From Catellatospora sichuanensis (lineage in GTDB: Bacteria; Actinomycetota; Actinomycetes; Mycobacteriales; Micromonosporaceae), in assembly GCF_007483665.1 (NCBI RefSeq), contig NZ_VIQO01000027.1, positions 1 through 64,000 of the forward strand: 64,000 bases of DNA. The letters are read 5' to 3'. Position 1 is the first letter of the stretch, and the number at the start of each line of letters is the position of its first letter. This document shows, piece after piece, positions 1 to 7,744 of the stretch. The notes beneath the pieces were generated by a model, which was not told the DNA's origin, did no database searches, and saw only the letters and a program-made list of their open reading frames with translations. A program made the position numbers and the translations under genes.

Positions 1-132
1 AGAGTGAACACCACCACGACACCATGAACACCAAGCCCTGCCCGCCTCCGGCGGACAGGGCTTCACCATGCCGCTACAAGCTCACCAGCAACGACGCCTA
101 CATGCTCACCGCGAACGCCGCGCAACACCGTG

Positions 133-927
133 TCACCCATGGCGACGTTTATACAGCGGATCATCGGTGGGCCATTCACGGGCCACATGTCGCGCGAAGG
201 AGGACCACCCGGGCCGCTCCGGACCGAGGTCCACCAGACGAGCCGAGGTCGGAGATGTCGACCTGGCCGATTCCCAAGCTGAGGGCACGAATCCGCTCAG
301 TGACGTCAGTTCTGTCGGCGGCCGCCACGGCTCGGGAGGCGATGGGTACTCCATTGGTGCACCCGGAGCAGCGTCAGGCCGCGTCTGCCGGTCGACCTCG
401 TCGAAGGCTCGATCCAGGCGGCGCAACGGGCCGAACAAGGCTCGGCCCAGCCAACGCAACAGGCTGAACAACCATCCGACCGAAGCCGGGAGCAAGTACG
501 ACGCACCTGCGGATACCACGATGAGAAGCAAGAGGTCCGAGGTGAACGGTAGCCGGGCAATGAAGGCGAAAGTGACCAATGACGCGACGGCGGTCGCGAC
601 GACGTCCAGGACGGCCCGGAGCGCGGGGCCGCCTCGGTGGGCGTTCCCGCGCTCGGCAGGGGGGAACTCGCCGCTGACCGAGAACCTCTGCATGTGACGC
701 ATCGCCTGCAACCAGTCGACTGCGAAGGGAATCTTTAGGATCGCCACCAGCAGCGCCCACTTCCCGATGTTGGCCGCTACCTCGCTCAGCCCGGCTGGAG
801 CTATCGGCGCAAGGAGCCAGTACGTGAACAGCAGCGTTACGAATTCGCCAAAGAAGACCATGAACGGCAGTAGCGTCATGAGCGCTAGCGCCAGCTTGCG
901 CTGACTCGGACCCAACACCTCTGTCAT
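133..927 (-). CDS. Hypothetical membrane protein, 264 aa
   Basis: I do not recognise the family. The ATG at 927 follows GAGGT at good spacing. The N-terminal two thirds holds about four hydrophobic segments (residues ~13-40, 50-70, 105-125, 130-155), so it is an inner-membrane protein. A basic stretch and a Pro/Ser-rich hydrophilic tail follow. The tail from about residue 215 is encoded by repeat copy A, so the original C-terminus was probably replaced or extended when the repeat arrived. No operon partner is visible. The membrane prediction is direct; any role is unknown. Confidence 0.6.
   Translation of the reverse strand: MTEVLGPSQRKLALALMTLLPFMVFFGEFVTLLFTYWLLAPIAPAGLSEVAANIGKWALLVAILKIPFAVDWLQAMRHMQRFSVSGEFPPAERGNAHRGGPALRAVLDVVATAVASLVTFAFIARLPFTSDLLLLIVVSAGASYLLPASVGWLFSLLRWLGRALFGPLRRLDRAFDEVDRQTRPDAAPGAPMEYPSPPEPWRPPTELTSLSGFVPSAWESARSTSPTSARLVDLGPERPGWSSFARHVAREWPTDDPLYKRRHG
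158..282 (+). repeat. ~125 bp dispersed repeat, copy A
   Basis: First of three copies of one element. It begins at ATCATCGG(T/C)GGGCCAT and ends at GGCCGATTCCCAAGCTGA. This copy is the most diverged and forms the 3' end of the reverse-strand membrane protein gene, so the last ~40 residues of that protein are encoded by repeat DNA. Confidence 0.85.
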
Positions 928-1077
928 GCCACCTCGTTCCTCGACGGGCCGTCATGCTATCGGCCCACGCCAGCCCCAACCCAGCGTCGGCTCCGTGGGC
1001 GGTGCCACGACCGCCCGGCGAGCCGTCGGGGCCGGGATTGGGGAGGAGCCAAGATGACAGAGACTTCGATCCCCTGT

Positions 1078-1204
1078 GGATCATCGGCGGGCCATCCGCG
1101 GGCCATAAGCCCGGGTGAAGGAGGGACCGCCCAGGCCACTCGGGACCGCGTTCCGTCGCGTGAGCCGTGGTCGGAAATGTTGATCTGGCCGATTCCCAAG
1201 CTGA
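1078..1204 (+). repeat. ~125 bp dispersed repeat, copy B
   Basis: Second copy, in intergenic DNA. It shares GGGCCATAAGCCCGGGTGAAGGAG with copy C almost base for base (compare in shorter blocks: CATAAGCCCGGGTGAAGGAG) and ends with GGCCGATTCCCAAGCTGA. Confidence 0.9.
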
Positions 1205-1222
1205 TGTCGGTGGGCCCAGTCC

Positions 1223-1426
1223 TCAGTCGTCCACGCGGATGCCACGAGCCACCAGGCTACGTCGCAGCAGTGCACGCCCTAGTCCAGCCGCGTATGCCAT
1301 GCCGATCGCGAGGTGGAATATCGCCAACCACCGGCCATCCACCAGGAGGCGGAAGGCGGTGATACCGCCGAACACGCCTATCCCGAGCGGCCATGTCCAG
1401 AACGGGGCCTTGTCGATCGACTTCAT
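1223..1426 (-). CDS. Small two-helix membrane protein, 67 aa
   Basis: Not a recognised family. The chosen start is the ATG at 1426 (MKSIDKAPFWTW), not the upstream ATG at 1486, because a near-consensus promoter (1433-1461) ends six bases before it, so the mRNA would be leaderless. Two hydrophobic stretches around residues 8-25 and 30-50 are separated by a short basic turn, and the tail is Arg-rich. Repeats B and C flank the gene, so it may be cargo carried between repeat copies. Function unknown. Confidence 0.55.
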   Translation of the reverse strand: MKSIDKAPFWTWPLGIGVFGGITAFRLLVDGRWLAIFHLAIGMAYAAGLGRALLRRSLVARGIRVDD

Positions 1427-1432
1427 GCCAGG

Positions 1433-1461
1433 GTTATACGGGAGTGCTGACGCTATCTCAA
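1433..1461 (-). promoter_or_regulatory. Housekeeping-type promoter for a leaderless gene
   Basis: On the reverse strand TTGAGA (1461-1456), a 17-base spacer, then TATAAC (1438-1433). The ATG at 1426 lies six bases beyond the -10, the position expected for a leaderless start. Confidence 0.65.
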
Positions 1462-1478
1462 GGTCATGTCCCCGGGGC

Positions 1479-1595
1479 CGGGCCATCCACGGGCCATAAG
1501 CCCGGGTGAAGGAGTGGTCATCCAGGCCACTCGGGACCGCCGTCTCCCAGGCGGAGCGAGGTCAGGGACATTGATCTGGCCGATTCCCAAGCTGA
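1479..1595 (+). repeat. ~125 bp dispersed repeat, copy C
   Basis: Third copy. It ends in the same TTCCCAAGCTGA and continues CAGTGCAGGTTTGATTACCAA, which resembles the T-arm of a tRNA-Gly gene; see the repeat finding. Confidence 0.9.
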
Positions 1596-2033
1596 CAGTG
1601 CAGGTTTGATTACCAACGGCTACATCACGAACTTGGGCTGCCGTATTAGGATCGCCTGATCACGGTCGACAGTTGCGGACCTGGTGGGAAAAGCCGCGTT
1701 CTACGGTGCCGACCCGTCCCCTGGCGGCAACCTAGTCGGCGTAGACCCGGTTGTGGTTCACCGTCCCGGCCGCAGGCGTAGCTCCTCGCGCTGGTCAACG
1801 CGCGTCGGGCGGCGCGCCCGGGTGCCTGCGCTGCCGCCCGGACAGTCAGAAACCTGCTCCTGGTCTGAGTAATACCTGGTGAAAGCCGTTTAGTGACAGG
1901 CCGGACGTGGAACGTATCCCAAGAACTGCGCCTGGCCGCAGGTAGGGAAGCGACATCATGGGTCTGGAGCATCCCACCGACTGGCGAACTCAGTGCGGCG
2001 TCGCCAGCTGGCTACGAGCAACAGGGAGAAGCA
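1596..2033. other. Intergenic region, no gene seen
   Basis: Reading frames here have arginine-rich, shadow-like composition. I see no convincing coding sequence beyond the decayed tRNA-like tail of repeat C at the left end. Confidence 0.5.
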
Positions 2034-2327
2034 ATGAGCGTGGATGTACAGCACAGCCAGAACAGCGTCGGGGCGGACGACAAGGTCCAGGTGCTGGAGA
2101 AGGAGCAAGCAGTGCAGGCGGCAACGCAGGCAGGCGCGCAGGCCGTGCAGGCTGCGACGCAGGCAGGAGCACAAGCGACTCAAGCTGCTATGCAAGCAGG
2201 TCAAGCCGCTGCTACCGGGGCGTCGATCACCGGGTTGGCCGCAGCCGTGGCAGCCGGAGCAGGAGGCCTGATAGTGGGCATTTTCCTGGGCATGTCGATC
2301 GTGAGAGGGCGTCGTCTCGACGAGTAA
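2034..2327 (+). CDS. Ala/Gln-rich 11-residue-repeat protein with C-terminal membrane anchor, 97 aa
   Basis: The start at 2034 is chosen for the GGGAGA ribosome site nine bases upstream; an in-frame ATG at 1893 has none. After a short acidic N-terminus, three tandem 11-residue units of the pattern QAxQAAxQAGA (about residues 26-58) make an extended amphipathic or coiled-coil helix. One hydrophobic segment follows (residues ~60-88, rich in Gly/Ala/Ile), then an RGRR tail. The layout is that of a tail-anchored protein with a cytoplasmic helix. Eleven-residue repeats also occur in LEA-like stress proteins, but I cannot assign it to a family. A strong terminator follows. Confidence 0.7.
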   Translation: MSVDVQHSQNSVGADDKVQVLEKEQAVQAATQAGAQAVQAATQAGAQATQAAMQAGQAAATGASITGLAAAVAAGAGGLIVGIFLGMSIVRGRRLDE

Positions 2328-2346
2328 TGGGACGAGTTGCGCAAAG

Positions 2347-2376
2347 TGGGGTCGCCACGATGAAGTGGCGACCCCA
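2347..2376 (+). terminator. Perfect 12-bp hairpin terminator
   Basis: Stem TGGGGTCGCCAC and GTGGCGACCCCA with a six-base loop, 20 bases after the stop of the Ala/Gln-repeat gene. No U-tract, as is common in actinobacteria. Confidence 0.85.
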
Positions 2377-2795
2377 TCGCTCTCTCTGGCAGCGCCAAGC
2401 CCAAGGGAATCGGGCCGACGTTTTGCGGGGAATGGCGTTGATTCCGCGGAGGTTGGCGTATTAACACCTAGCATGCTGACCTTGGTGCTGACAGGCGCCG
2501 CGATGACCTGATGATAGTTGCTGCGGGAGCAGGCGTAGGCGCGTGCTCCAACATGGCGGAAGTCGGCCACGTTAGCCGGCCAACTAACGCACGTTCGTCC
2601 CCCGTCTGAGCGATGTTCAAACCTCGACACAGCGGATTCGGCCGACCCGCTGCCCGGTCAGGAGGATGTGTCGGAGTTGGTCACGGAAACCGTAGTCCCG
2701 CTGCGCCGAAGTGCGCTTTTCGTACATGATGGCGATGTTCATGGTGCGCCACGCGCGTTGTTCCCCCGGCGCCGTGGCCGGGCGGGGGAGATGTC
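2377..2795. other. Intergenic region, no gene seen
   Basis: No frame has both a plausible start and sensible composition. I see no promoter of the GTTT/GGGTA type here. Confidence 0.45.
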
Positions 2796-3038
2796 ATGGT
2801 CAAGATCATGGTGAAGTTCGTGAACGGCTGCGCCGAGGTCCTCCAGGAACTTGAGGTCGATCGACCTGATGATCCACCCATGTCTGTATGCCTGGGCCCG
2901 CCGACGCCAGCAGCGGTGGCCTCGGCGGAGTCGGAGGCACATGAAGCCTGGGAAGCGGTCTACGTCAGGGAACAGGACACCGGCATCCAGCCGCCATGGG
3001 TCTACCGATTCTGCGGTCTCGCCGACCCGGAAGAGTGA
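2796..3038 (+). CDS. Conserved small hypothetical protein, 80 aa, paralogue 1
   Basis: Unknown family, but clearly homologous along its length to the 81-aa protein at 31967-32212. Shared features are MxKIxxKFVxG at the N-terminus, an (L/I)E(V/I)D segment near residue 22, WEAVYVRE near residue 52 and a final PxW(V/I)YR(F/Y)xG. It is soluble, acidic and lacks a signal or membrane segment. GGGGGAG precedes the ATG. Two independent copies with conserved aromatic and charged positions argue that it is a real gene; its role is unknown. Confidence 0.7.
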   Translation: MVKIMVKFVNGCAEVLQELEVDRPDDPPMSVCLGPPTPAAVASAESEAHEAWEAVYVREQDTGIQPPWVYRFCGLADPEE

Positions 3039-3396
3039 TGCCGAACCACGAACCACTACTGGGCGGGGCTGCGGAGCGCTTCGGCGTATTCATCGCCTGG
3101 CTGGATGTGATCCGAGCGGCACGGGCACCAACCTCGCATCCGACAACCATGACACCGTCCGATGCTCGGACAAGAACACGTTCGATATCCAGCATCTAGC
3201 GGGCAAACGCTGCCCGCGGCCGAGGTCCCACACAGGGCTTCGGCTGTCGGCAGCCGGCAGGCGACATCGCCTCCATCAGTCACGTCTCGCCATCGGGCAG
3301 CGGGCTGAGACCGCGAGGGCGAAGCTCATCGGCGATCGGCGAATGAGACGCCCTGCGGACCGGTACCGGATGAGACGGCCCCAGACAACGGCCTGG
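3039..3396. other. Intergenic region, no gene seen
   Basis: Possible short frames on both strands look like shadows. A weak GGGCA/TGCCC hairpin around 3200 may end transcription of the 80-aa gene. Confidence 0.4.
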
Positions 3397-3421
3397 GTTT
3401 GAGCAGGGGCGACGCGGGAAC
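3397..3421 (+). promoter_or_regulatory. Candidate SigB/SigF-type promoter (GTTT-N15-GGGAAC)
   Basis: GTTT at 3397-3400, 15-base spacer, GGGAAC at 3416-3421; about 90 bases before the start at 3513. The GGGAAC form recurs with identical spacing upstream of 9322 and 46200. Confidence 0.5.
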
Positions 3422-3512
3422 TCCGCTTCTGGACCCGGCGGCCCGGGCCGGGGGCGTCGGCTGGCACAGCGACGTGGTCCGGGCAGCTCCCACATGGTGG
3501 AGGGGGAAGGAA

Positions 3513-3818
3513 ATGAAGCAGGGATACAGCGACAGCACCGAGCGCGAGTCCGCTGAGGGCGGATCCGGCTTAGGGGGACCGCAAGGGCAACCGACGGCGG
3601 AGGGCGTGTCCCACCAGCAGCACGATCTTGCGCAGACACCGGGAAAGTTCACCGACGATGCCGGGCAGGCTACGTCAGGCGAAGGGGCCGTCACCGCGCG
3701 GCCAGCACCTGACGGCGACGATGACGAGAATGTGCCCGCAGCCATTGCGAGGCCGTCCGACCCGCCTAGCCACGAGAAGGGCCCGAGTACCTCGGCGGAC
3801 CGCGGGGCAACCCGCTGA
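3513..3818 (+). CDS. Hydrophilic, probably disordered protein, 101 aa
   Basis: The start at 3513 follows GGAGGGGGAAGGAA; an earlier in-frame start at 3399 lacks a ribosome site and would overlap the candidate promoter. The protein is rich in Ser, Gly, Asp, Glu, Gln and Pro with almost no hydrophobic clusters, so it should be intrinsically disordered. A segment QTPGKFTDD resembles ETPGTFVGE in the N-terminal disordered region of the 279-aa protein at 45361-46200, hinting at a shared short motif. No enzymatic signature. A role as a hydrophilin-like stress protein is only a guess. Confidence 0.6.
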   Translation: MKQGYSDSTERESAEGGSGLGGPQGQPTAEGVSHQQHDLAQTPGKFTDDAGQATSGEGAVTARPAPDGDDDENVPAAIARPSDPPSHEKGPSTSADRGATR

Positions 3819-3894
3819 GCGCTTCATGCGCAGCGCGCTAGCCGGTGATCTGCGGGAGGTCCGCGGCCCCGCTCGGCCAATCTCGGGCTCGCCC

Positions 3895-3920
3895 GCGTAG
3901 AGCCTGCTCAGTGCGGGTAC
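3895..3920 (+). promoter_or_regulatory. Candidate SigB/SigF-type promoter (GCGT-N16-GGGTAC)
   Basis: GCGT at 3895-3898 fits GNNT; the -10 GGGTAC is at 3915-3920. The ATG at 3930 is nine bases downstream, so the SDR mRNA is probably leaderless. Confidence 0.5.
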
Positions 3921-3929
3921 TGACAGCGG

Positions 3930-4976
3930 ATGCCACTGACAAGATCGCTGAGCGAGTCGACGGTTGTGATCACGGGTGCCTCGAGCGGCATCGGGGCCGC
4001 CACGGCGCTGACACTGGCCCGCCGTGGCGCCCGACTGGTGCTCGCCGCCCGGAGCGAGCGCGGGCTGTCCGAGATCGGTGAGCAGTGTCGCCTGCTGGGC
4101 GCGGCGGTGCTGGAGGTGTCGACGGACACCGCGGACGTGGAGGCTGTCGAGCGGTTGGCCGCTGCTGCGCAGGCGAGGTTCGGCCGGATCGACGCCTGGG
4201 TGAACAACGCCGGAGTGGCCGTCTACGGCAGGCTGCTCGACCTGCCGCTGGATCAGGTGCGCCGGACTGTCGACGTGGACGTGTTCGGTTACCTGTATGG
4301 CGTGCGGGCTGCGGTGCCGCGTCTGCGTGCCTCCGGGGGAGGGGTGCTGATCATGGTCGGGTCGGTGCTGTCGGAGGTGTCGATTCCGTACCTGGGCGCG
4401 TACAGCATGGCCAAGCACGCGGTGCAGGGCCTGGCCGATGCGCTGCGCCAGGAGCTGCAGGCCGACGGGATCGACGAGGTGTCGGTGTGCACGGTGCTGC
4501 CGGCGTCGGTGGACACGCCCCTGTTCGCCTGGGCGGCGAACTACATGGGGCGGGAGGTCGTCCCACCGCGGCCGATGAGCTCACCGCAGCGGGTGGCCGA
4601 CCGGATCGTGCGGTTGCTGGAGCATCCGCGGCGGCAGAGTCTGGTCGGTACTGCCGCGGCGAGTGTGGTGTGGTCGTGGCGGCTGGCGCCGGCGCTGGCC
4701 GGCCGGCTGATGGTTTGGTACGGCCAGACGGCCCAGTTCGGGCGGCTGATGCAGTCGTCGGAGGGCAACCTGTTCACGCCCGTCGAGCAGCCGCGTCGCG
4801 TCGACGGTGGGCGGCGCCTGCCGATGGTCGCGCTGGCGGGCATTCCGGCGGCGGCGCTGGCCGATGTGAGCCGCCGTATTCGCAGCGCGTGGCTGCCGAC
4901 GAAGAGCCGCCCTGAACGCCTGACACCTCGAACCACGAGCCGCCGAGCTGCGCGAGTAGGCGTCACAGACGATTAG
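3930..4976 (+). CDS. Short-chain dehydrogenase/reductase with C-terminal extension, 348 aa
   Basis: Classical SDR fold: NAD(P)-binding TGASSGIG at residues 15-22, NNAG at 92-95, and the catalytic set Ser145, Tyr158, Lys162 (YSMAK). At 348 aa it is ~100 residues longer than a minimal SDR; the extra C-terminal part (from ~240) has a hydrophobic stretch followed by a basic tail, suggesting membrane association. It heads a three-gene unit with the SRPBCC protein (99 bases on) and the FAD oxidoreductase. An intracellular oxidoreductase acting on a lipid- or isoprenoid-like substrate is plausible, but the substrate is not evident. Confidence 0.85.
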   Translation: MPLTRSLSESTVVITGASSGIGAATALTLARRGARLVLAARSERGLSEIGEQCRLLGAAVLEVSTDTADVEAVERLAAAAQARFGRIDAWVNNAGVAVYGRLLDLPLDQVRRTVDVDVFGYLYGVRAAVPRLRASGGGVLIMVGSVLSEVSIPYLGAYSMAKHAVQGLADALRQELQADGIDEVSVCTVLPASVDTPLFAWAANYMGREVVPPRPMSSPQRVADRIVRLLEHPRRQSLVGTAAASVVWSWRLAPALAGRLMVWYGQTAQFGRLMQSSEGNLFTPVEQPRRVDGGRRLPMVALAGIPAAALADVSRRIRSAWLPTKSRPERLTPRTTSRRAARVGVTDD

Positions 4977-5074
4977 GGCAAAGCGCTGCCGGGTACGAAG
5001 CAGCCGTGTTTTTGTCCCAGTTTGTTCATCTGGCGCCCGGCGGCCCATCATGCCTGCCCGAAAGAGGCTGACCC

Positions 5075-5512
5075 ATGTCAAGAACAGAACGCACCGTCAA
5101 CGCGCCGCTGCAGAAGGTGTTCGACGTGCTGTCCGACGGCTGGAGCTACGCCAACTGGGTGGTCGGCACCGCACACATCCGCGACGTCGATCTCGAGTGG
5201 CCGGCGGCCGGCAGCAAGCTCCACCACACGGTCGGCATCTGGCCGCTGACCCGCAACCACGAAACCGAGGTCCTGGACTGCGAACCGCCGGTTCGCCTGG
5301 CCATGAAACCGAAGCTTTGGCCGCTCGGCGAACTCACCGCCGTATTCACCCTGATCGAACAGTCATCATCGGCCACCCAGGTGGTGCTGGTAGAGGAGTT
5401 CAGTGACGGGCCTGCCCTCGCCCTCCGCAATAAGATCAACGATGTGCTGATGCACGCCCGCAACCGCGAAGCGCTGCGGCGCCTGGCCGACCTGGCCGAG
5501 CACCGCCCGTGA
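5075..5512 (+). CDS. SRPBCC (START/cyclase-like) family protein, 145 aa
   Basis: The SRPBCC helix-grip fold binds hydrophobic ligands. The N-terminal pattern (RTERTVNAPLQKVFDVLSDG) and the later FTLIEQ...VVLVEEF strand pair are typical, and the length matches single-domain members. It lies between an SDR and an FAD oxidoreductase; its stop overlaps the GTG start of the latter (GTGA), so the two are translationally coupled. It may hold or pass the substrate used by its neighbours. Specific ligand unknown. Confidence 0.8.
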   Translation: MSRTERTVNAPLQKVFDVLSDGWSYANWVVGTAHIRDVDLEWPAAGSKLHHTVGIWPLTRNHETEVLDCEPPVRLAMKPKLWPLGELTAVFTLIEQSSSATQVVLVEEFSDGPALALRNKINDVLMHARNREALRRLADLAEHRP

Positions 5513-7110
5513 ACACGCCGGTCGCCGACGCGGTGGTCATCGGCGCCGGGCCCAACGGGCTGGTCGCCGCGAACCTGCTCGCCGACGCCGGCTGGGACGT
5601 GGTGCTACTGGAGGCCGCGCCCACCCCGGGCGGCGCCGTACGCAGCGCGCAGGTCGCCGCACCCGGCTTCCGCGCCGACCTGTGCAGCGCCTTCTATCCG
5701 TTCGCGGCCTGCTCACCCGTGATCTCCGGACTGCGGCTGTCCGACTACGGCCTGCGCTGGCTGCGCGCCGACGCCGTGCTCGCGCACGCACTGCCGGACG
5801 GACGTGCCGCGCTGATGTGGGGCGACCCCGAGCGAACCGCCGAGTCGGTCGGCTCGTTCGACCGCCGCGACGGCAGGCGCTGGCTGGCCGCATACCGCAG
5901 CTGGCTTGCCCTGGAGGACGACCTCGTGGCGGCCATGTTCACCCCGTTTCCGCCGGTGCGGTCCGCCATGCGGCTGCTGGCCCGCGGCGGTGTAGGCGGC
6001 AGCCTGCGAGCCGCTCGGCAGGCGGGGTTGTCGATCCGGGACCTCGCTGAGGAGTCCTTCGCCGGCGAGGGCGCTCGGCTGCTGCTCTACGGCTGCGCCC
6101 TGCACGCCGACGTCGGGCCGGAAAGCGCGGGCTCCGGCGCGTACGGGTGGCTGCTGGCCATGCTCGGTCAGCACCACGGCTTCCCCGCTCCCGAAGGCGG
6201 CGCACAGTCGCTCACCGACGCCATGGTGCGTCGGCTGACCGCCCGCGGGGGAATGCTGTGCTGCCAGGCCAACGTCGACCGGATCATCGTCGGGGGTGGG
6301 CGCGCCCTCGGCGTCGTCTGCGCCGACGGCCGCGCCTGGCGGGCCCGCCGGGCCGTGCTCGCCGACGTCGACGCCCCCTACCTCTACCGGCACTTGATCG
6401 GCCCTAGCCACCTCCCAGGGCAGCTGCTTGCCGACCTGCGTCGGTTCCGCTATGACCGGCCCACGGTGAAGGTGGACTGGGCGCTACGTGAGTCGCTGCC
6501 CTGGACCAACCCGCAGGTGTGCTCAGCCGGCACGGTGCACTTGGGCGGGAACACTGCCCAACTTTCGCGTACGGCGGCGTCGGTTGCCGCAGGAGACGAT
6601 CCCCCGGTGCCGTTCGTGCTGATGGGGCAGATGAGCCGCGCCGACCCGACCAGGTCGCCGTCGGGAACGGAGACGTCCTGGGCCTACACCCACCTGCCCT
6701 ACCGCTACGCCGGGCGGGGCCGCGACGACGCGGGCATCGGGGCGTACGTGGATCGCATCGAGGAAATGATCGACAAACTGGCGCCCGGATTCGGTGAGCT
6801 GGTCGTCGGCCGTTACGTCCAAGGTCCTAAGGACCTGGTCAACGAGAACGCCAACATGAGCGGTGGTGCGCTCGGCGGCGGCACCGCTGCGCTCACCCAG
6901 CAGTTGGTGCTGCGGCCGACGCCGGGGCTGGGCCGCGCCGACACCGTGATCGACCGGCTGTATCTGGCTAGCGCCTCGGCCCATCCCGGCCCGGGCGTGC
7001 ACGGGGGTCCCGGCGCCAATGCCGCCCGAGCTGCGATACACCGCGATCGGGCCGTCACGGGTGCTGTCTACCGCGCGACCGTCTCGGCCGCGTACCAGCT
7101 GATCTATTGA
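5509..7110 (+). CDS. NAD(P)/FAD-dependent oxidoreductase, phytoene-desaturase-like, 533 aa
   Basis: An N-terminal Rossmann motif GAGPNG at residues 12-17 preceded by beta-strand DAVVIG, an acidic end to the second strand (LLEAA) and the C-terminal GGPGANAAR segment place it in the CrtI/amine-oxidase-like superfamily. Length is normal for CrtI-like proteins. The GTG start overlaps the stop of the SRPBCC gene. No phytoene synthase or other carotenoid gene is nearby, so a carotenoid role is not supported; oxidation of another lipid-like compound is equally possible. Expression would come from the promoter at 3895-3920. Confidence 0.85.
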   Translation: MNTPVADAVVIGAGPNGLVAANLLADAGWDVVLLEAAPTPGGAVRSAQVAAPGFRADLCSAFYPFAACSPVISGLRLSDYGLRWLRADAVLAHALPDGRAALMWGDPERTAESVGSFDRRDGRRWLAAYRSWLALEDDLVAAMFTPFPPVRSAMRLLARGGVGGSLRAARQAGLSIRDLAEESFAGEGARLLLYGCALHADVGPESAGSGAYGWLLAMLGQHHGFPAPEGGAQSLTDAMVRRLTARGGMLCCQANVDRIIVGGGRALGVVCADGRAWRARRAVLADVDAPYLYRHLIGPSHLPGQLLADLRRFRYDRPTVKVDWALRESLPWTNPQVCSAGTVHLGGNTAQLSRTAASVAAGDDPPVPFVLMGQMSRADPTRSPSGTETSWAYTHLPYRYAGRGRDDAGIGAYVDRIEEMIDKLAPGFGELVVGRYVQGPKDLVNENANMSGGALGGGTAALTQQLVLRPTPGLGRADTVIDRLYLASASAHPGPGVHGGPGANAARAAIHRDRAVTGAVYRATVSAAYQLIY

Positions 7111-7156
7111 CCGAACCCAGGAGGGCAGCGGCCATCGCTGTGTGTAGTCGGACAGT

Positions 7157-7181
7157 GTTGCCGCTGCGGAGGAAAGGGTAG
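7157..7181 (+). promoter_or_regulatory. Candidate SigB/SigF-type promoter (GTTG-N15-GGGTAG)
   Basis: GTTG at 7157-7160 (one mismatch), 15 bases, GGGTAG at 7176-7181, ~80 bases before the STAS gene. Confidence 0.45.
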
Positions 7182-7260
7182 AATCCTTCGTGTTGACTGT
7201 TTGATCTCAACTGCCCCAGACCTCGGCAGCTCTGTCGGAAAAGCCAGAGGTGGGGATGGC

Positions 7261-7692
7261 GTGGTACAGCACCCGATGATCATCACCGTCACCCGCACAT
7301 GTCAGGGGCGGGTGGCATTTTTATGCATAGGCGGCGACGTCGACCTGCTCGATTCCGGGGACGTAGAGCTGGCGCAGCGTCAATTGGCCGTGGTGTCCTG
7401 CGAGACCCTGTATGTGGACCTCGCCGATGTGACCTTCGGTGGGGCGGCTCTGGTTCATTACCTATACGCAGTGGCGGCCCGGCTGCCCGGGGCGGCGATA
7501 TCGCTGTGCGGAGCGCCGGGCATAACTCACCAGATCCTCGAACTGACTGGCCTGGACCAGGTCGCCGCCCTGCGTGACAGCATCCCGGAGAACTGGGCGA
7601 CACCCTCGGCCGCAGCTTCGACCTCGGCCGCCTCCGAACGACGGCTGCCCGCGGGGCGAGCCGCACTCGGTGGGCCGCAACCAGCGACCTGA
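7261..7692 (+). CDS. STAS-domain protein (anti-anti-sigma factor-like), 143 aa
   Basis: The GTG at 7261 follows AGAGGTGGGG at five bases and is preferred over a TTG at 7201; an ATG at 7276 is a further option. The fold shows TVTRTCQGRVAFLCIGGDVD, a VDLADVTF strand and a GLDQV helix, the normal STAS order. In SpoIIAA/RsbV homologues the TF strand is followed by (M/L)DSxG carrying the phosphorylated Ser; here it is FGGAALV, so the acceptor is missing. It faces the anti-sigma kinase gene at 7745-8197 tail to tail, suggesting a partner-switch pair. The last ~30 residues are low-complexity. Confidence 0.8.
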   Translation: MVQHPMIITVTRTCQGRVAFLCIGGDVDLLDSGDVELAQRQLAVVSCETLYVDLADVTFGGAALVHYLYAVAARLPGAAISLCGAPGITHQILELTGLDQVAALRDSIPENWATPSAAASTSAASERRLPAGRAALGGPQPAT

Positions 7693-7744
7693 CGCCACCT
7701 GGCGATCCGGCGCGCAAACGGGGACAACTACGAAGCCAAATCGG

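Noticed and set aside
1581-1625. Functional tRNA-Gly gene in repeat C
   Set aside because: The 5' half is absent and the T-arm pairing is broken; at most a decayed 3' fragment.
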